Assembly: GCA_009842205.1 (NCBI GenBank)
Contig: VYFX01000075.1
Location: 1 to 64,000 of the forward strand
Reading direction: 5' to 3'
Source: Paracoccaceae bacterium
Lineage (GTDB): Bacteria; Pseudomonadota; Alphaproteobacteria; Rhodobacterales; Rhodobacteraceae
DNA length: 64,000 bases
In this document: positions 36,366 to 45,293 of the stretch, one piece after another
Position numbering within the stretch: the first letter of the stretch is position 1
Layout of the letters: every line of letters begins with the position of its first letter
Translations under genes and position numbers: made by a program
The notes under the pieces: model-generated
Database searches by the model: none
Told to the model about the DNA's origin: nothing
The model's input: the letters and a program-made list of their open reading frames with translations, nothing else

Positions 36366-37157
36366 TTATTTGCGAGGTGATGTTTCGACCTCGAATTTTG
36401 ATATATCCGTATCGGCAACCTTGTTAAGCAAGGCAAGAAAACCCCGGGCCTGATATTCTGCCGTAAGCTTGCCTTTCTCAATTGAGGCAAGATGGGCATC
36501 ACCAACTGTACCGTCGGGATTTAAATCCTTTGCTATCCAGCCATAACTGATTGGACCTACAGGGGGAAATGGGGTGTACTCGGCAGAAGATTCAAATTTG
36601 ATCGCCTTGTTTATATCCACCAATTCGGGGCGAAAATACAGTATCAGGGAGGTTTCGCACTCGCCGCCATGAATTCCATATTGCTTCTCATACTCTGAAA
36701 ACAATCCCTCCGGTTGGCCGAAATTACCCCATTGGCACTTGACCACAAACATGCCCTGGTTCACCCTGAGTTCCCTTGCTACAATCGATATCAAATCGAG
36801 GTTGCCACCATGTGAATTAACGATCACCAGTTTCTTTATCCCACTACGGGCAACTGATTGTCCAATTTCAGCCCAGGCCTTAAGGGCAGTTTCCGCTGTT
36901 AGGGTGAGAGTACCCACTTCCCAAATATGTTCATTTGATTTACCGATTGCCTGGATGGGTAGTATCCTTACGTCCAGATCGGGCGGAATGATTTTCTTGA
37001 CCTCCTCCAGCATTCCCTTGCCAATAATCGTGTCCGTTCCTACTGGCAGATGGGGGCCATGCTGCTCAATTGCCGCTGTGGGAAGAACTGCTATGGTTTT
37101 GTCAGGGTCAATGTCTTTAAAATTCGGAGCCCTTTTGTCTAGCCATTCAAAACTCAT
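36366..37157 (-). CDS. Creatininase-family amidohydrolase
   Basis: A cytoplasmic metal-dependent amide hydrolase of 263 residues. The metal site is clear: AAIEQHGPHLPVGTD (Glu, His, Asp) near residue 28, IVNSHGGN near 112, and HGGECETSLILYF near 165. Family members open creatinine, or cleave formamides and lactam-like rings in cofactor and pyrimidine-like pathways. Here it is the last gene of a minus-strand run with an oxidase, a deaminase-like enzyme and an importer, so the substrate is probably a cyclic or N-acyl compound. The exact substrate is unknown. Confidence 0.85.
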   Translation of the reverse strand: MSFEWLDKRAPNFKDIDPDKTIAVLPTAAIEQHGPHLPVGTDTIIGKGMLEEVKKIIPPDLDVRILPIQAIGKSNEHIWEVGTLTLTAETALKAWAEIGQSVARSGIKKLVIVNSHGGNLDLISIVARELRVNQGMFVVKCQWGNFGQPEGLFSEYEKQYGIHGGECETSLILYFRPELVDINKAIKFESSAEYTPFPPVGPISYGWIAKDLNPDGTVGDAHLASIEKGKLTAEYQARGFLALLNKVADTDISKFEVETSPRK

Positions 37158-37187
37158 GATTATCTCCTCAAGTGTGTAGCAAATTGG

Positions 37188-37781
37188 TCAGGAAAGGAAT
37201 CTCTGCATTTTTACCCTGACCCGTTCAAGGTGAAGTTTTCTACTTTTATCAGTGGATGAATCCATTTCATAATGAGCAAGAAATACTTTTTTGACAGGCC
37301 ACTTGCAAAGAGAGTTGACGGCCCTCAAGATTGTTCTTTTGCCTGGAGCCCCCATCAGAAAAGTTACCAGTGGGGTAGCACCAGCCGTGGTAAACAGGCC
37401 TAGTCTCGTGATATGCTTGAGTCCAGGCTTGATGGCTCCTTCTCCCTCAGGCATATGAAATGCAACCCCGGGTATAAAACACCGATCTAGCCAACCTTTT
37501 AACATGGCTGGCAATCCATACCACCAGGTGGGGTAAACAAATATGAGGGTGTCACACCACATGATATTGCCTATGTGGTTTTCCAAACCCTTTTGATTGC
37601 ATGTGATATCAAGATAGGATTCCAACTCTTCCTTATGGATCAGGGGATTGAATTGTTCACCATACAGGTCAGTCAAACGAATATTGAATCCTTTCTCTTC
37701 CAGAACTTCCAAAACCAGATCCTTTACGGCACTTGTAAAACTATCGGGATTGGGGTGGCAATAAATCACCAGGGCTTTCAT
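37188..37781 (-). CDS. Flavodoxin-fold NAD(P)H quinone reductase, copy 1
   Basis: A cytoplasmic FMN/FAD reductase (NQO1/MdaB/KefF superfamily), 197 residues. KALVIYCHPNPDSFTSAVKD binds the flavin phosphate, and the conserved FVYPTWWYGLPAMLKGWLDR (near residue 80) forms the flavin and quinone site. It reduces quinones or other two-electron acceptors. Its start touches the stop of the neighbouring paralogue at 37781, and the two share the same fold and several motifs, so they arose by tandem duplication or form a heterodimer. Confidence 0.83.
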   Translation of the reverse strand: MKALVIYCHPNPDSFTSAVKDLVLEVLEEKGFNIRLTDLYGEQFNPLIHKEELESYLDITCNQKGLENHIGNIMWCDTLIFVYPTWWYGLPAMLKGWLDRCFIPGVAFHMPEGEGAIKPGLKHITRLGLFTTAGATPLVTFLMGAPGKRTILRAVNSLCKWPVKKVFLAHYEMDSSTDKSRKLHLERVRVKMQRFLS

Positions 37782-38359
37782 CAGAGGTTCTTTATTTCAT
37801 TTCGTACGTGGGTCAGAAAATTAGTTCGCTTGGTATGGTCTGCTCGATTCATATCATAGAGTGCGAGATATTTGAGGGTATGAGGTTGGCAGTAGAATCG
37901 GACACTACGGGTTACAACCTTTCGGGGAGGATCCCCGGCCAGAAAGGCCCTGAGTCGAGTACCCCCATAGGTAGTAACCGCAACCAGGGTACGAATATTT
38001 CTCAGATTGGGGGCAAGCTTTCCTTCACTGAGCTTAAAGGCAACACCCGGTACACAGACACGATCAAAGAATCCTTTCAGTATGGCTGGGAAGCCAAAAA
38101 TCCATACCGGAAAAACCAAAAAGAGTGCCTCGGTATTTTGCAACTTAGCCACATATTCTTTAACGGGCTCGATATTATCTGGCTCATCGTGATAAATTCT
38201 TCTCTCATGTTCTGACAGAATTGGATCAAATCCTTCCCTGTACAGGTCGATATCATCAACTTCCCATCCCTTGAGGGCAAGTTCATCCAAAACTGCCTGA
38301 TGAAGTGATGCTGAAAAACTTTCAGGAACGGGATGGGCGAATACGACCAGGGATTTCAT
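37781..38359 (-). CDS. Flavodoxin-fold NAD(P)H quinone reductase, copy 2
   Basis: 192 residues of the same superfamily as the gene downstream: KSLVVFAHPVPESFSASLHQ and FLVFPVWIFGFPAILKGFFDR. The tryptophan-tyrosine pair of copy 1 is replaced by Ile-Phe, so acceptor preference may differ. It lies 2 bases after the FAD-linked oxidase stop, and likely serves the same pathway, perhaps by reoxidising or reducing an intermediate. Confidence 0.83.
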   Translation of the reverse strand: MKSLVVFAHPVPESFSASLHQAVLDELALKGWEVDDIDLYREGFDPILSEHERRIYHDEPDNIEPVKEYVAKLQNTEALFLVFPVWIFGFPAILKGFFDRVCVPGVAFKLSEGKLAPNLRNIRTLVAVTTYGGTRLRAFLAGDPPRKVVTRSVRFYCQPHTLKYLALYDMNRADHTKRTNFLTHVRNEIKNL

Positions 38360-38360
38360 C

Positions 38361-39758
38361 TTAGGCTACTTGAATTCCAGGGTATGAATACATTTTCGAG
38401 TAATTCCAATCAGGATCATCCCAAGCGATCATTTTACCCGGATTAAGGAGTCCCTTCGGGTCAGCTTCCCGTTTGAAATCCAGTTGCCTCGTATCTACCG
38501 TTTGACGGCCACCTTCTTCCAAGGTATATCTGTGGGGATTGAAGATCATGCATCCCATTTCCTCATGCAATCTGACAATTTCATCCAGCCTTTCTTCCGT
38601 GGTGTATTGGACAATCGGCAGACCGGCAAATATGACCTTGCCGTTTTCCCTCATGACCTCCAGATGCTGCAGAACTTCTTCCCCGAATTCCTTCCTTACC
38701 TTTGAAATCAGTTCAAAGTGGCTGGGATAACCATAGCGAACCTGCAAATAGGTAATGGTTGGATCAATTCTCAATGCCCGAAGAGTCGTATGATTCCATG
38801 CATATTCAAAAACCGGTCCGGGATTGCGGGGCCAATCATTGTCATCTGATCGGTAAATGATTTCGGCTTTTCCGTTTCTGGCAGTGTAGGTCAGAAAAGC
38901 ATCCATTGCATGCGGTGCGACCATAAGTGCCACAAGATTGGTGTCTTCAGACACATAGGGTTTGATACGTGGAAAATACTTATGGGGAATAGGGGCCTCA
39001 CAAGGTGTGGCCAATTTGATCAGGATACCATCCTGATTGGCGAGATCTGCCGAGAACTTGACTGATTCCATGAAATCATCAAAACCCAGGAAGAGCCCAA
39101 CCCACTCATAGGCAGGAGCAAGGGGCATTTCCAGTTCGGTAATCACGCCATTGGTACCGTAGGCATGAGAAACCCTGGGGATTTCCTCGCCGGTAAAATC
39201 CAGTATTCTGGGGTTCTCCTCCATGGTAACCACACGAATTCGGATAATGTTGCCTATATCCCTGAGTTGTCCCCATTTGCAGGAACCTACGCCACCTGAT
39301 CCACCGGCAATAAATCCACCAATCGAGGCGGTTGCCCAAGTCGAGGAAAACATCCTGATCTCCTGACCCGAATCCTCCTTGCAGGCAAAATCCAAATCCT
39401 TGAGCAGACAACCTGGCTCGACAATGACCCTCCCCGGGTGTATTTCCTTGACCTTGGTCATCTGGTTCATATGGATAATGCAACCACCTGCCAAGGGCAT
39501 CGCCTGACCGTAGTTACCAGTTCCGGACCCTCTAACCGTAACTGGTATTTCGTATTTGTAACAAACCTTGAGAATCTTGATGACATCGTCCTGGTTTTGA
39601 GGTGATACAGAAAAATCTGCCTTGATATGGTCCAGTCGATCTTTCAAAACCGGCGAATACCAGAAAAAGTCTCTGCTCTTGGCTGACAGGGCAGAACCTG
39701 AATCAATCAATTCAAATTGGCTCAATTCATCTTTTGCTGCTTGTAAATTACTGTTCAT
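38361..39758 (-). CDS. FAD-linked oxidase (GlcD/vanillyl-alcohol oxidase type)
   Basis: A 465-residue flavoenzyme with a PCMH-type FAD domain: VSPQNQDDVIKILKVCYKYEIPVTVRGSGT near residue 50, GGCIIHMNQM near 90, and SIGGFIAGGSGGVGSCKWGQLRD near 145. The C-terminus ends KREADPKGLLNPGKMIAW, the signature of this family. Members oxidise alpha-hydroxy acids, phenols or amino alcohols. Its start overlaps the stop of the amidohydrolase gene by one base, so both belong to the same translationally linked operon. Confidence 0.85.
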   Translation of the reverse strand: MNSNLQAAKDELSQFELIDSGSALSAKSRDFFWYSPVLKDRLDHIKADFSVSPQNQDDVIKILKVCYKYEIPVTVRGSGTGNYGQAMPLAGGCIIHMNQMTKVKEIHPGRVIVEPGCLLKDLDFACKEDSGQEIRMFSSTWATASIGGFIAGGSGGVGSCKWGQLRDIGNIIRIRVVTMEENPRILDFTGEEIPRVSHAYGTNGVITELEMPLAPAYEWVGLFLGFDDFMESVKFSADLANQDGILIKLATPCEAPIPHKYFPRIKPYVSEDTNLVALMVAPHAMDAFLTYTARNGKAEIIYRSDDNDWPRNPGPVFEYAWNHTTLRALRIDPTITYLQVRYGYPSHFELISKVRKEFGEEVLQHLEVMRENGKVIFAGLPIVQYTTEERLDEIVRLHEEMGCMIFNPHRYTLEEGGRQTVDTRQLDFKREADPKGLLNPGKMIAWDDPDWNYSKMYSYPGIQVA

Positions 39759-41026
39759 TAAACCTCCATAAGGTGATCTAGTTCAGAATAATCGGGTAAT
39801 TTTCGATCTATTTGCCTACCATTTCTTACTACAACCCTGTCCGTTTGTGGGCGTGAAAAAAACTCGTTCATGTTTCTTCCCTTGAAAAGGACAAAATCGG
39901 CAGGGTATCCTGATTCGAGTTTCATGGCTCGAAAGCCACAAACCCTGGCTGGTGTTTCATTAAAGGAACCGAACCAAGGAAATGTGGAATGGTCAAGATG
40001 GCAAATCCTGGTGGCTTGTCTCATTACCTCAACCATATCCAGATCACCATAGGCAAAAAAGGGATCCCTCGTATTATCAGAGGCAAAACTGACATCTATT
40101 CCCTTCTGGATCATTTCATGTACGAGTGTTACCCCTCGCCATCTTGGGGTTGTTTCGGTACCCCTATCCTGGAGATACATGTTGCACATCGGCAGCGAAA
40201 CGACATTCATGCCTGCTTCGGCAACCAATTCCAGGGTTTTTTCGGCTTCACTTTCCTCCTGTTGGGCTAGGGAACAGCAATGGCCGACAGTCACCGGGTA
40301 TTCAAACTCCGTTTCAATTACGGCCAGAGCAATTTCCTTCAATGAATTCGAGGCAGCATCCTTGGTTTCATCGGTATGAAAATCAACTGCCATTTGTCTT
40401 TCCCGGGCAATTTGCAAAAAGGTTCTGATCCTGTCTGCTAGATCTGGACAGGGATAGGTTACACAACCGAGCACTCCATTACTGGATTGGGCTGTATCGG
40501 CAATTTCCAAAAATGATTGGTCCTTGGATACCATTTCGATGCCCAGAATTGTAACTGCCTGCAATTCGATCCTGTTTTTCCATTCCTCCCGGGTCTCACG
40601 GAAAACCGGCCAGGAAATCCTGTGTTGGGGCGAAGCTGAATCGAGGTGTGTCCTTATGGCCCGGGTTCCATGGGCATAAGCGCATCTCAAGGCGAAATCC
40701 ATCCGTTGGCGGACATCTTCCGCTTTCCAGTTTCCTGTTCTGTCATCGAAGACCGTGTTAAGCGCTCCCTCGAAAGTTCCATCTGGATTAGGTGATCGGG
40801 GCCAGATATGTCCCTTGTCAATATGCGTATGCATGTCTACAAACAACGGGAATATCAAACCCCCTTGCCCATCAACAGCATTTTCAGATTTATCCGCGAT
40901 GATCTTCCCGCCACCGACTGAAAGCGAACTTTTTCGGAAATGCAATTTGCCGTCGGAAAGAATTTCGGGGATAACTACATTTTCAACTGTCCAGCCATTG
41001 GTCGATGGGAGATTGATGAAGTCCAC
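39758..41026 (-). CDS. Cytosine-deaminase-like amidohydrolase
   Basis: A 422-residue metal-dependent hydrolase of the CodA branch. Metal and catalytic residues are visible: FVDMHTHIDKGH (residues about 62-73), VDFHTDETKD, VGHCCSLAQQ, and SFASDNTRDPFFAYGDLDMVEV, the last being very like the CodA DNVQDP motif. CodA-like enzymes deaminate cytosine, isoguanine, or related N-heterocycles. Between the importer genes and the FAD oxidase, this is the best clue that the imported compound is a nitrogen ring. Confidence 0.85.
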   Translation of the reverse strand: MDFINLPSTNGWTVENVVIPEILSDGKLHFRKSSLSVGGGKIIADKSENAVDGQGGLIFPLFVDMHTHIDKGHIWPRSPNPDGTFEGALNTVFDDRTGNWKAEDVRQRMDFALRCAYAHGTRAIRTHLDSASPQHRISWPVFRETREEWKNRIELQAVTILGIEMVSKDQSFLEIADTAQSSNGVLGCVTYPCPDLADRIRTFLQIARERQMAVDFHTDETKDAASNSLKEIALAVIETEFEYPVTVGHCCSLAQQEESEAEKTLELVAEAGMNVVSLPMCNMYLQDRGTETTPRWRGVTLVHEMIQKGIDVSFASDNTRDPFFAYGDLDMVEVMRQATRICHLDHSTFPWFGSFNETPARVCGFRAMKLESGYPADFVLFKGRNMNEFFSRPQTDRVVVRNGRQIDRKLPDYSELDHLMEV

Positions 41027-41895
41027 TAGTTTTCCTTTTGAAGTGCACTCTCATGCCATTTGTGCAACAGCAGGTGGCTCAGAAAGGAAAGAATGGCAAA
41101 AATGAATACTCCGGTGCCGGCTATGAGCAGGAGGGCGGCAAACATTCTCGGAATATTGAGCCTGTATCCGGCTTCCAGAATGGTATAGGCCAAACCTGAA
41201 CCGATACCTCCCGTACCAGCTACATATTCTGCGACCACAGCACCAATGAGGGCCAGTCCACCGGCAATTCTCAGACCACCAAGAAAATAGGGAAGGGCCG
41301 AAGGTATTTGCAGATGAAGCAGTTTCTGCCACCGGTTTGCACCATAGATCTTGAACAGATCCTTGAGATTATGATCTACCGAATTGAGACCAAGGGTGGT
41401 GTTGGACAATATGGGAAAAAATGCAACGATCCAGGCACAAAGAAGAAGCCCCACCGTTCGATTGTCCACATAAATGAAAATCAACGGAGCGATCGAGATG
41501 ATGGGTGTTACCTGCAATATAACAGCATATGGGAAGAATGAGATTTCAAAGAATTTTGACTGGGTAAACAGGATGGCCAGACCTACACCCCCAACAACGG
41601 CAACTGCCAAGGCCATCAGAGTAATCTGTATCGTAACTTGCAGGGCACTCAACAAGATCTGAATATCCTGGATTAAGGTAGTAACAACCAGAAAAGGATC
41701 TGGCAATATGTAATGGGGAATGTTGTTTACTTGAACTGTCCAGTACCATAAGTAGATGGTAATCATGAAAACAATAATGGGCATAACCCATTTGCCAATT
41801 TTGATGTTCCTTTCTTTTCTTTTTTTCAGTAATTCATTTTTGTCCACCACCTTGTTAGGGGATGGGGAATCTACCTTGATGTCAGTGCTTGCCAT
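41026..41895 (-). CDS. NitT/TauT-type ABC importer permease
   Basis: An inner-membrane permease of 289 residues with about six helices (WVMPIIVFMITIYLWYW first). The EAA loop reads DLFKIYGANRWQKLLHLQIPSALPYFLGGLRIAGGLALIGAVVAEY, the hallmark of the SsuC/TauC/ThiX group. It works with the ATPase gene one base upstream of its start and the THI5-like binding protein at the head of the operon. Its stop touches the amidohydrolase start. Confidence 0.88.
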   Translation of the reverse strand: MASTDIKVDSPSPNKVVDKNELLKKRKERNIKIGKWVMPIIVFMITIYLWYWTVQVNNIPHYILPDPFLVVTTLIQDIQILLSALQVTIQITLMALAVAVVGGVGLAILFTQSKFFEISFFPYAVILQVTPIISIAPLIFIYVDNRTVGLLLCAWIVAFFPILSNTTLGLNSVDHNLKDLFKIYGANRWQKLLHLQIPSALPYFLGGLRIAGGLALIGAVVAEYVAGTGGIGSGLAYTILEAGYRLNIPRMFAALLLIAGTGVFIFAILSFLSHLLLHKWHESALQKEN

Positions 41896-42660
41896 TTAAT
41901 TTTCCATTGCCAATTTGAGTGCTTCGGAAGTATTCCTGCAAATTACTCCATAACTGGATGAAGTTCGGAATGATTCTCCTCTGGGATAAGGTTCATCAAC
42001 ACCCAGTTCCTGAATGACCCGACCCGGTCTTGCTGCCATTACTGCAATACGATCGGACAAAAAGACACTTTCAAAAACTGAATGGGTTACAAAAATTATT
42101 GTACATCCCAATGTTTCACGAAGGGCCAACAAGTCATTGTTCAGTTTGAACCGGGTTATTTCATCAAGTGCGGCAAAGGGTTCATCCATCAAAATGACTT
42201 TAGGGTCGGTAACCAACGCCCGGGCTATTGATACCCGCATTTTCATGCCACCTGATAGCTCACGTGGATAGCTTTTGGTGAAATCCTTTAGGCCGACCAA
42301 TTCAAGACTTCGCTCAACTTCGTCCTTTTTTTCCTTGAACGACTTGTTCTGCAGGCGAAAGGGGAGCCAGACATTTTTTTCGACTGTTGTCCATGGCAAT
42401 AATGTGGCCTCCTGAAACACCACCCCAATTGCACCACTTCCATGACTAACCTTCCAATCAACCTCACCAACTGTAGGTTCGGTCAGTCCGGAAATAATCC
42501 TCAGGGCAGTAGATTTGCCGCAGCCAGAGGGGCCCAAAAGGGAAATAAAATCCCCGGAATGGATCTTCAGATCCATATCCCTGAGTGCAACTATATCCTC
42601 GGAAAATGTCTTCCCTACTTTCTTCAATTCCAGAAGGAGGGGTCTAGAATCATTATTCAA
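41896..42660 (-). CDS. NitT/TauT-type ABC importer ATPase
   Basis: A 254-residue ABC ATPase like SsuB/TauB/ThiZ. Walker A is GPSGCGKST near residue 43, the Q-loop is GVVFQEATLLPW, the signature is LSGGMKMRVSIARAL, and Walker B is VILMDEPFAALDEI. The LPWTTVEKNVWLPF stretch is typical of this group. It immediately precedes the permease gene, and is separated from the binding-protein gene by a hairpin (42690-42714). Confidence 0.9.
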   Translation of the reverse strand: MNNDSRPLLLELKKVGKTFSEDIVALRDMDLKIHSGDFISLLGPSGCGKSTALRIISGLTEPTVGEVDWKVSHGSGAIGVVFQEATLLPWTTVEKNVWLPFRLQNKSFKEKKDEVERSLELVGLKDFTKSYPRELSGGMKMRVSIARALVTDPKVILMDEPFAALDEITRFKLNNDLLALRETLGCTIIFVTHSVFESVFLSDRIAVMAARPGRVIQELGVDEPYPRGESFRTSSSYGVICRNTSEALKLAMEN

Positions 42661-42689
42661 ATCAATTCACGTATAAACAATAGGTTAGG

Positions 42690-42714
42690 AAAGGGTATGC
42701 CAATCATACCCTTT
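42690..42714 (-). promoter_or_regulatory. Intercistronic hairpin between binding-protein and ATPase genes
   Basis: A perfect 10-bp inverted repeat AAAGGGTATG / CATACCCTTT with a 5-base loop. No long T-run follows on the minus strand, so it is probably an mRNA-stabilising or partial attenuating hairpin that keeps binding-protein levels above the rest of the operon, as is common in ABC operons. Confidence 0.55.
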
Positions 42715-42741
42715 CAATTGATTAAAATATTGGGAATAGGA

Positions 42742-43737
42742 CTATTTCAAGTCCATTCCTACGCCTTTGTTGACAAAGTCGGTGTTGATGGCTGCGATGT
42801 AATTTATATCAGCTGACAAGACTCCAGCAGCAACCATCTTGTTGAAGAAATCAGTAGCTTTCTCTTCGGTCAAGGCGCCAATTCCCATCTCAAGTGCATC
42901 ACCTGAATCAACAATACCACGTTCCAGCATCTTGCTGACAGCATAGGCAATTTTGTCATCAGTCATTTCAGGATTATCTGCCTTGATCAATTCATCGGCG
43001 GCTGAACGATCATTATACAGATAGTTGTACCACCCGATAATCGAGCCATCGACAAAACACTGAACAATTTCCGGTTTGTTGGCAATGGTATCAGCCATTG
43101 TCTCGATTGTGGTTGCATAAGTCGAATAACCTGCATCGGCAATCAGGAAAACGTCAGGAACAAATCCACCTTCCTTTTCCACAACATATGGTTCTGAGGA
43201 AAGGTAACCTTGCATCCCCTTGTTTTCGTCAGCCAAAAAGGGTGCAGGATTAAAGGTGTAGGGGATCCGCTGTTCATCGGTAAATCCATATTGAGCCTTC
43301 ATCCATCGATAATATGACCTGAAACCATTATCACCGATCAAAAGAGTCAGGTTCTTGAGATCTTCAAATGTTTCAGCCTTACCTGGATGAGCCAGGATCA
43401 CTTGTGGATGCTTTTGGAAAATCGCAGCCACAGATACAACAGGGATTCCTTGTTCAACTGAATTGAAGGCCTGGTTCAGGTCTCCACCCATGTGAAACTG
43501 CATTTTGCCAGCCAGCATCAGGGCACGGTTATTGACCTGTGGACCACCTGGTAGGATGGATACATCCAATCCACAGGCTTCATAGGTGCCATCGGCAACT
43601 GATTGATAGAAACCACCATGTTCGGCTTGAGCAAGCCAATTAGTTCCAAAGACAACTTTTTCCAAATGATCTGACGAATGAGCAGACGAGAAAATGAAGA
43701 ATGGTATGATTACAAATAGGGAACGCAAAAAACGCAT
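42742..43737 (-). CDS. THI5/NMT1-like ABC substrate-binding protein
   Basis: A periplasmic binding protein of about 331 residues with a signal peptide (FLRSLFVIIPFFIFSSAHSSD). The opening VVFGTNWLAQAEHGGFYQSVADG is the hallmark of the ThiY/THI5-like group, which binds pyrimidine, riboflavin-related and other heterocyclic compounds. I chose ATG 43737, preceded by AAGGATAAATTA, over a frame extension of 42 codons with no signal-like character. It heads the eight-gene minus-strand run to the creatininase gene. Confidence 0.85.
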   Translation of the reverse strand: MRFLRSLFVIIPFFIFSSAHSSDHLEKVVFGTNWLAQAEHGGFYQSVADGTYEACGLDVSILPGGPQVNNRALMLAGKMQFHMGGDLNQAFNSVEQGIPVVSVAAIFQKHPQVILAHPGKAETFEDLKNLTLLIGDNGFRSYYRWMKAQYGFTDEQRIPYTFNPAPFLADENKGMQGYLSSEPYVVEKEGGFVPDVFLIADAGYSTYATTIETMADTIANKPEIVQCFVDGSIIGWYNYLYNDRSAADELIKADNPEMTDDKIAYAVSKMLERGIVDSGDALEMGIGALTEEKATDFFNKMVAAGVLSADINYIAAINTDFVNKGVGMDLK

Positions 43738-43916
43738 TAATTTATCCTTAATTTGATATGAAGATACGAGTTCAAATAATTTTGAATTCCCCGCTAATCT
43801 TGTAATACAAATGACAAAACTTGCAACAAAAAAACTTTTTGTGTTGATAACTTCTGTGGTCAATTTAAAATCAAATATCTTTTACATAACCATCAATAGG
43901 GATTGGGAGACAATTC

Positions 43917-44714
43917 ATGGTTCCTTGCCTTACGAATGATTCACATACATTCATCGCCAATGAAATTTATACATGTGGAATTGTCAATAATGCACAAATA
44001 ACCCCACCAGCAAAGAAGGTACGGCTGAATACGGCCGATGCCGAATCAATCAGAAGAAAAGTTTTGGATTGCTATATTGATGATGGTGATACCAGATTGG
44101 GCTACAAGGTTGGGTTTACTTCGAAAGCAGTCCAGAGTCAGCATGGTATAAGTGAACCGGAATTTGGCTATCTGACCAGCAGGATGAAACTGACCAATCA
44201 GGGACAAATCCCTATTCTAGGCACGGCAACAGTCCTTGTTGAACCGGAAATTTGTTTTAAACTTGCTGACGGTTTGAAGGGTACGGAATTATCCGTTGAG
44301 GATGTTCTGGAGAAAACGGAAAGAATCTATTTGTCCCTTGAATTGGTGGAGAGCAGGGTGGGGTTGACCTCGGGAATCGACAATGTGATTATGGACAATG
44401 TCGGAGCATCAAGGATACTGATTTTCGAACCGGGTTTTTCACCAGGAGATTTCGATTTGGAAAACACTACGGTTAACCTGATGGTAGATGATTTGCACTT
44501 TACTGGAAAAACCTCGGATGTATTGGGAAATCCTGCCAACTCAGTCATTTGGCTCAACAAGAGACTGACTAAATTGGGACCATTGGGAGGACAACTCGGC
44601 AAGGGAGATTATGTTATGACCGGTTCACCAATCAAGCCAGTTCCTTTGGTCAAGGGATCAATGATCAAGGCTGAATGGTGCGGCTTTGGTACAATTGAAG
44701 TTGAAATGGTCTAG
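43917..44714 (+). CDS. 2-oxo-pentenoate hydratase-like protein (MhpD/FAH superfamily)
   Basis: A cytoplasmic enzyme of 265 residues of the MhpD/HpcG hydratase family, which adds water to 2-hydroxy-2,4-dienoates in ring-cleavage routes. RLGYKVGFTSKAVQSQHGISEPEFGYL (near residue 60), VLVEPEICFKLA with acidic metal ligands, and LELVESRVG are conserved. GGQLGKGDYVMTGSPIKPVPLVKGS marks the C-terminus. It is divergent from the importer operon and shares its 180-base promoter region, which links it to the same pathway. GGGAGAC precedes the ATG. Confidence 0.83.
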   Translation: MVPCLTNDSHTFIANEIYTCGIVNNAQITPPAKKVRLNTADAESIRRKVLDCYIDDGDTRLGYKVGFTSKAVQSQHGISEPEFGYLTSRMKLTNQGQIPILGTATVLVEPEICFKLADGLKGTELSVEDVLEKTERIYLSLELVESRVGLTSGIDNVIMDNVGASRILIFEPGFSPGDFDLENTTVNLMVDDLHFTGKTSDVLGNPANSVIWLNKRLTKLGPLGGQLGKGDYVMTGSPIKPVPLVKGSMIKAEWCGFGTIEVEMV

Positions 44715-44729
44715 TATTTTGGAAAGGGA

Positions 44730-45131
44730 ATGCCAATGGTTGAAAAGAAAGGGATCATTCCGAAGGGTATAATGAGGCCCTTTGCCAACTATTCACATGG
44801 AATGAGGATAGATGGAGTTACAAGCCATCTGTTGATTTCAGGGCAACTTGGTATTAACCAAGATGGTATTATTCCCGAATCAGTCGAGGAACAGGCTGAA
44901 TATTGTTTCGCCAATATTGCAGCCATACTGCGTGATGGGGGAATGGATAAACAGGATGTAGTTAAAATCACAACCTTTGTCACTAAAAGAAAGTACCTCA
45001 AACCTTATATGAAAATCAGGGACGAGTGGATCATGAATCTTGCAGTACCTCCTACATCCACCCTCTATATTGTTTCAGGATTTGCCAGACCGGAATTCAA
45101 AATTGAAATTGAAGCGTTAGCCATGAAGTAG
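44730..45131 (+). CDS. RidA-family (YjgF/YER057c/UK114) protein
   Basis: A 133-residue trimeric RidA-fold protein. Family landmarks are YSHGMRIDGVTSHLLISGQLG near the N-terminus, QAEYCFANIAAILRDGGM and VVKITTFVTKRKYLK. The usual arginine near residue 105 is seen in SGFARPEFKIEIEALAMK. RidA and relatives such as RutC hydrolyse reactive enamine or imine intermediates, which would fit a pathway that degrades N-heterocycles. It follows the hydratase by 15 bases. Confidence 0.85.
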   Translation: MPMVEKKGIIPKGIMRPFANYSHGMRIDGVTSHLLISGQLGINQDGIIPESVEEQAEYCFANIAAILRDGGMDKQDVVKITTFVTKRKYLKPYMKIRDEWIMNLAVPPTSTLYIVSGFARPEFKIEIEALAMK

Positions 45132-45293
45132 CTGGCAACCTCAAACAAAAAAATCTGAGGCCTGAAAGTCAGAATTTAATCAGTTTGACATTTGATCCCA
45201 TATGAAAAGGGGGCAGGAAATACAGAAAATTAAAGACAAATTAAGTGAAATTACTTAAAATACAGACATATTGTTTCCCAAAAAGGGAATTTG

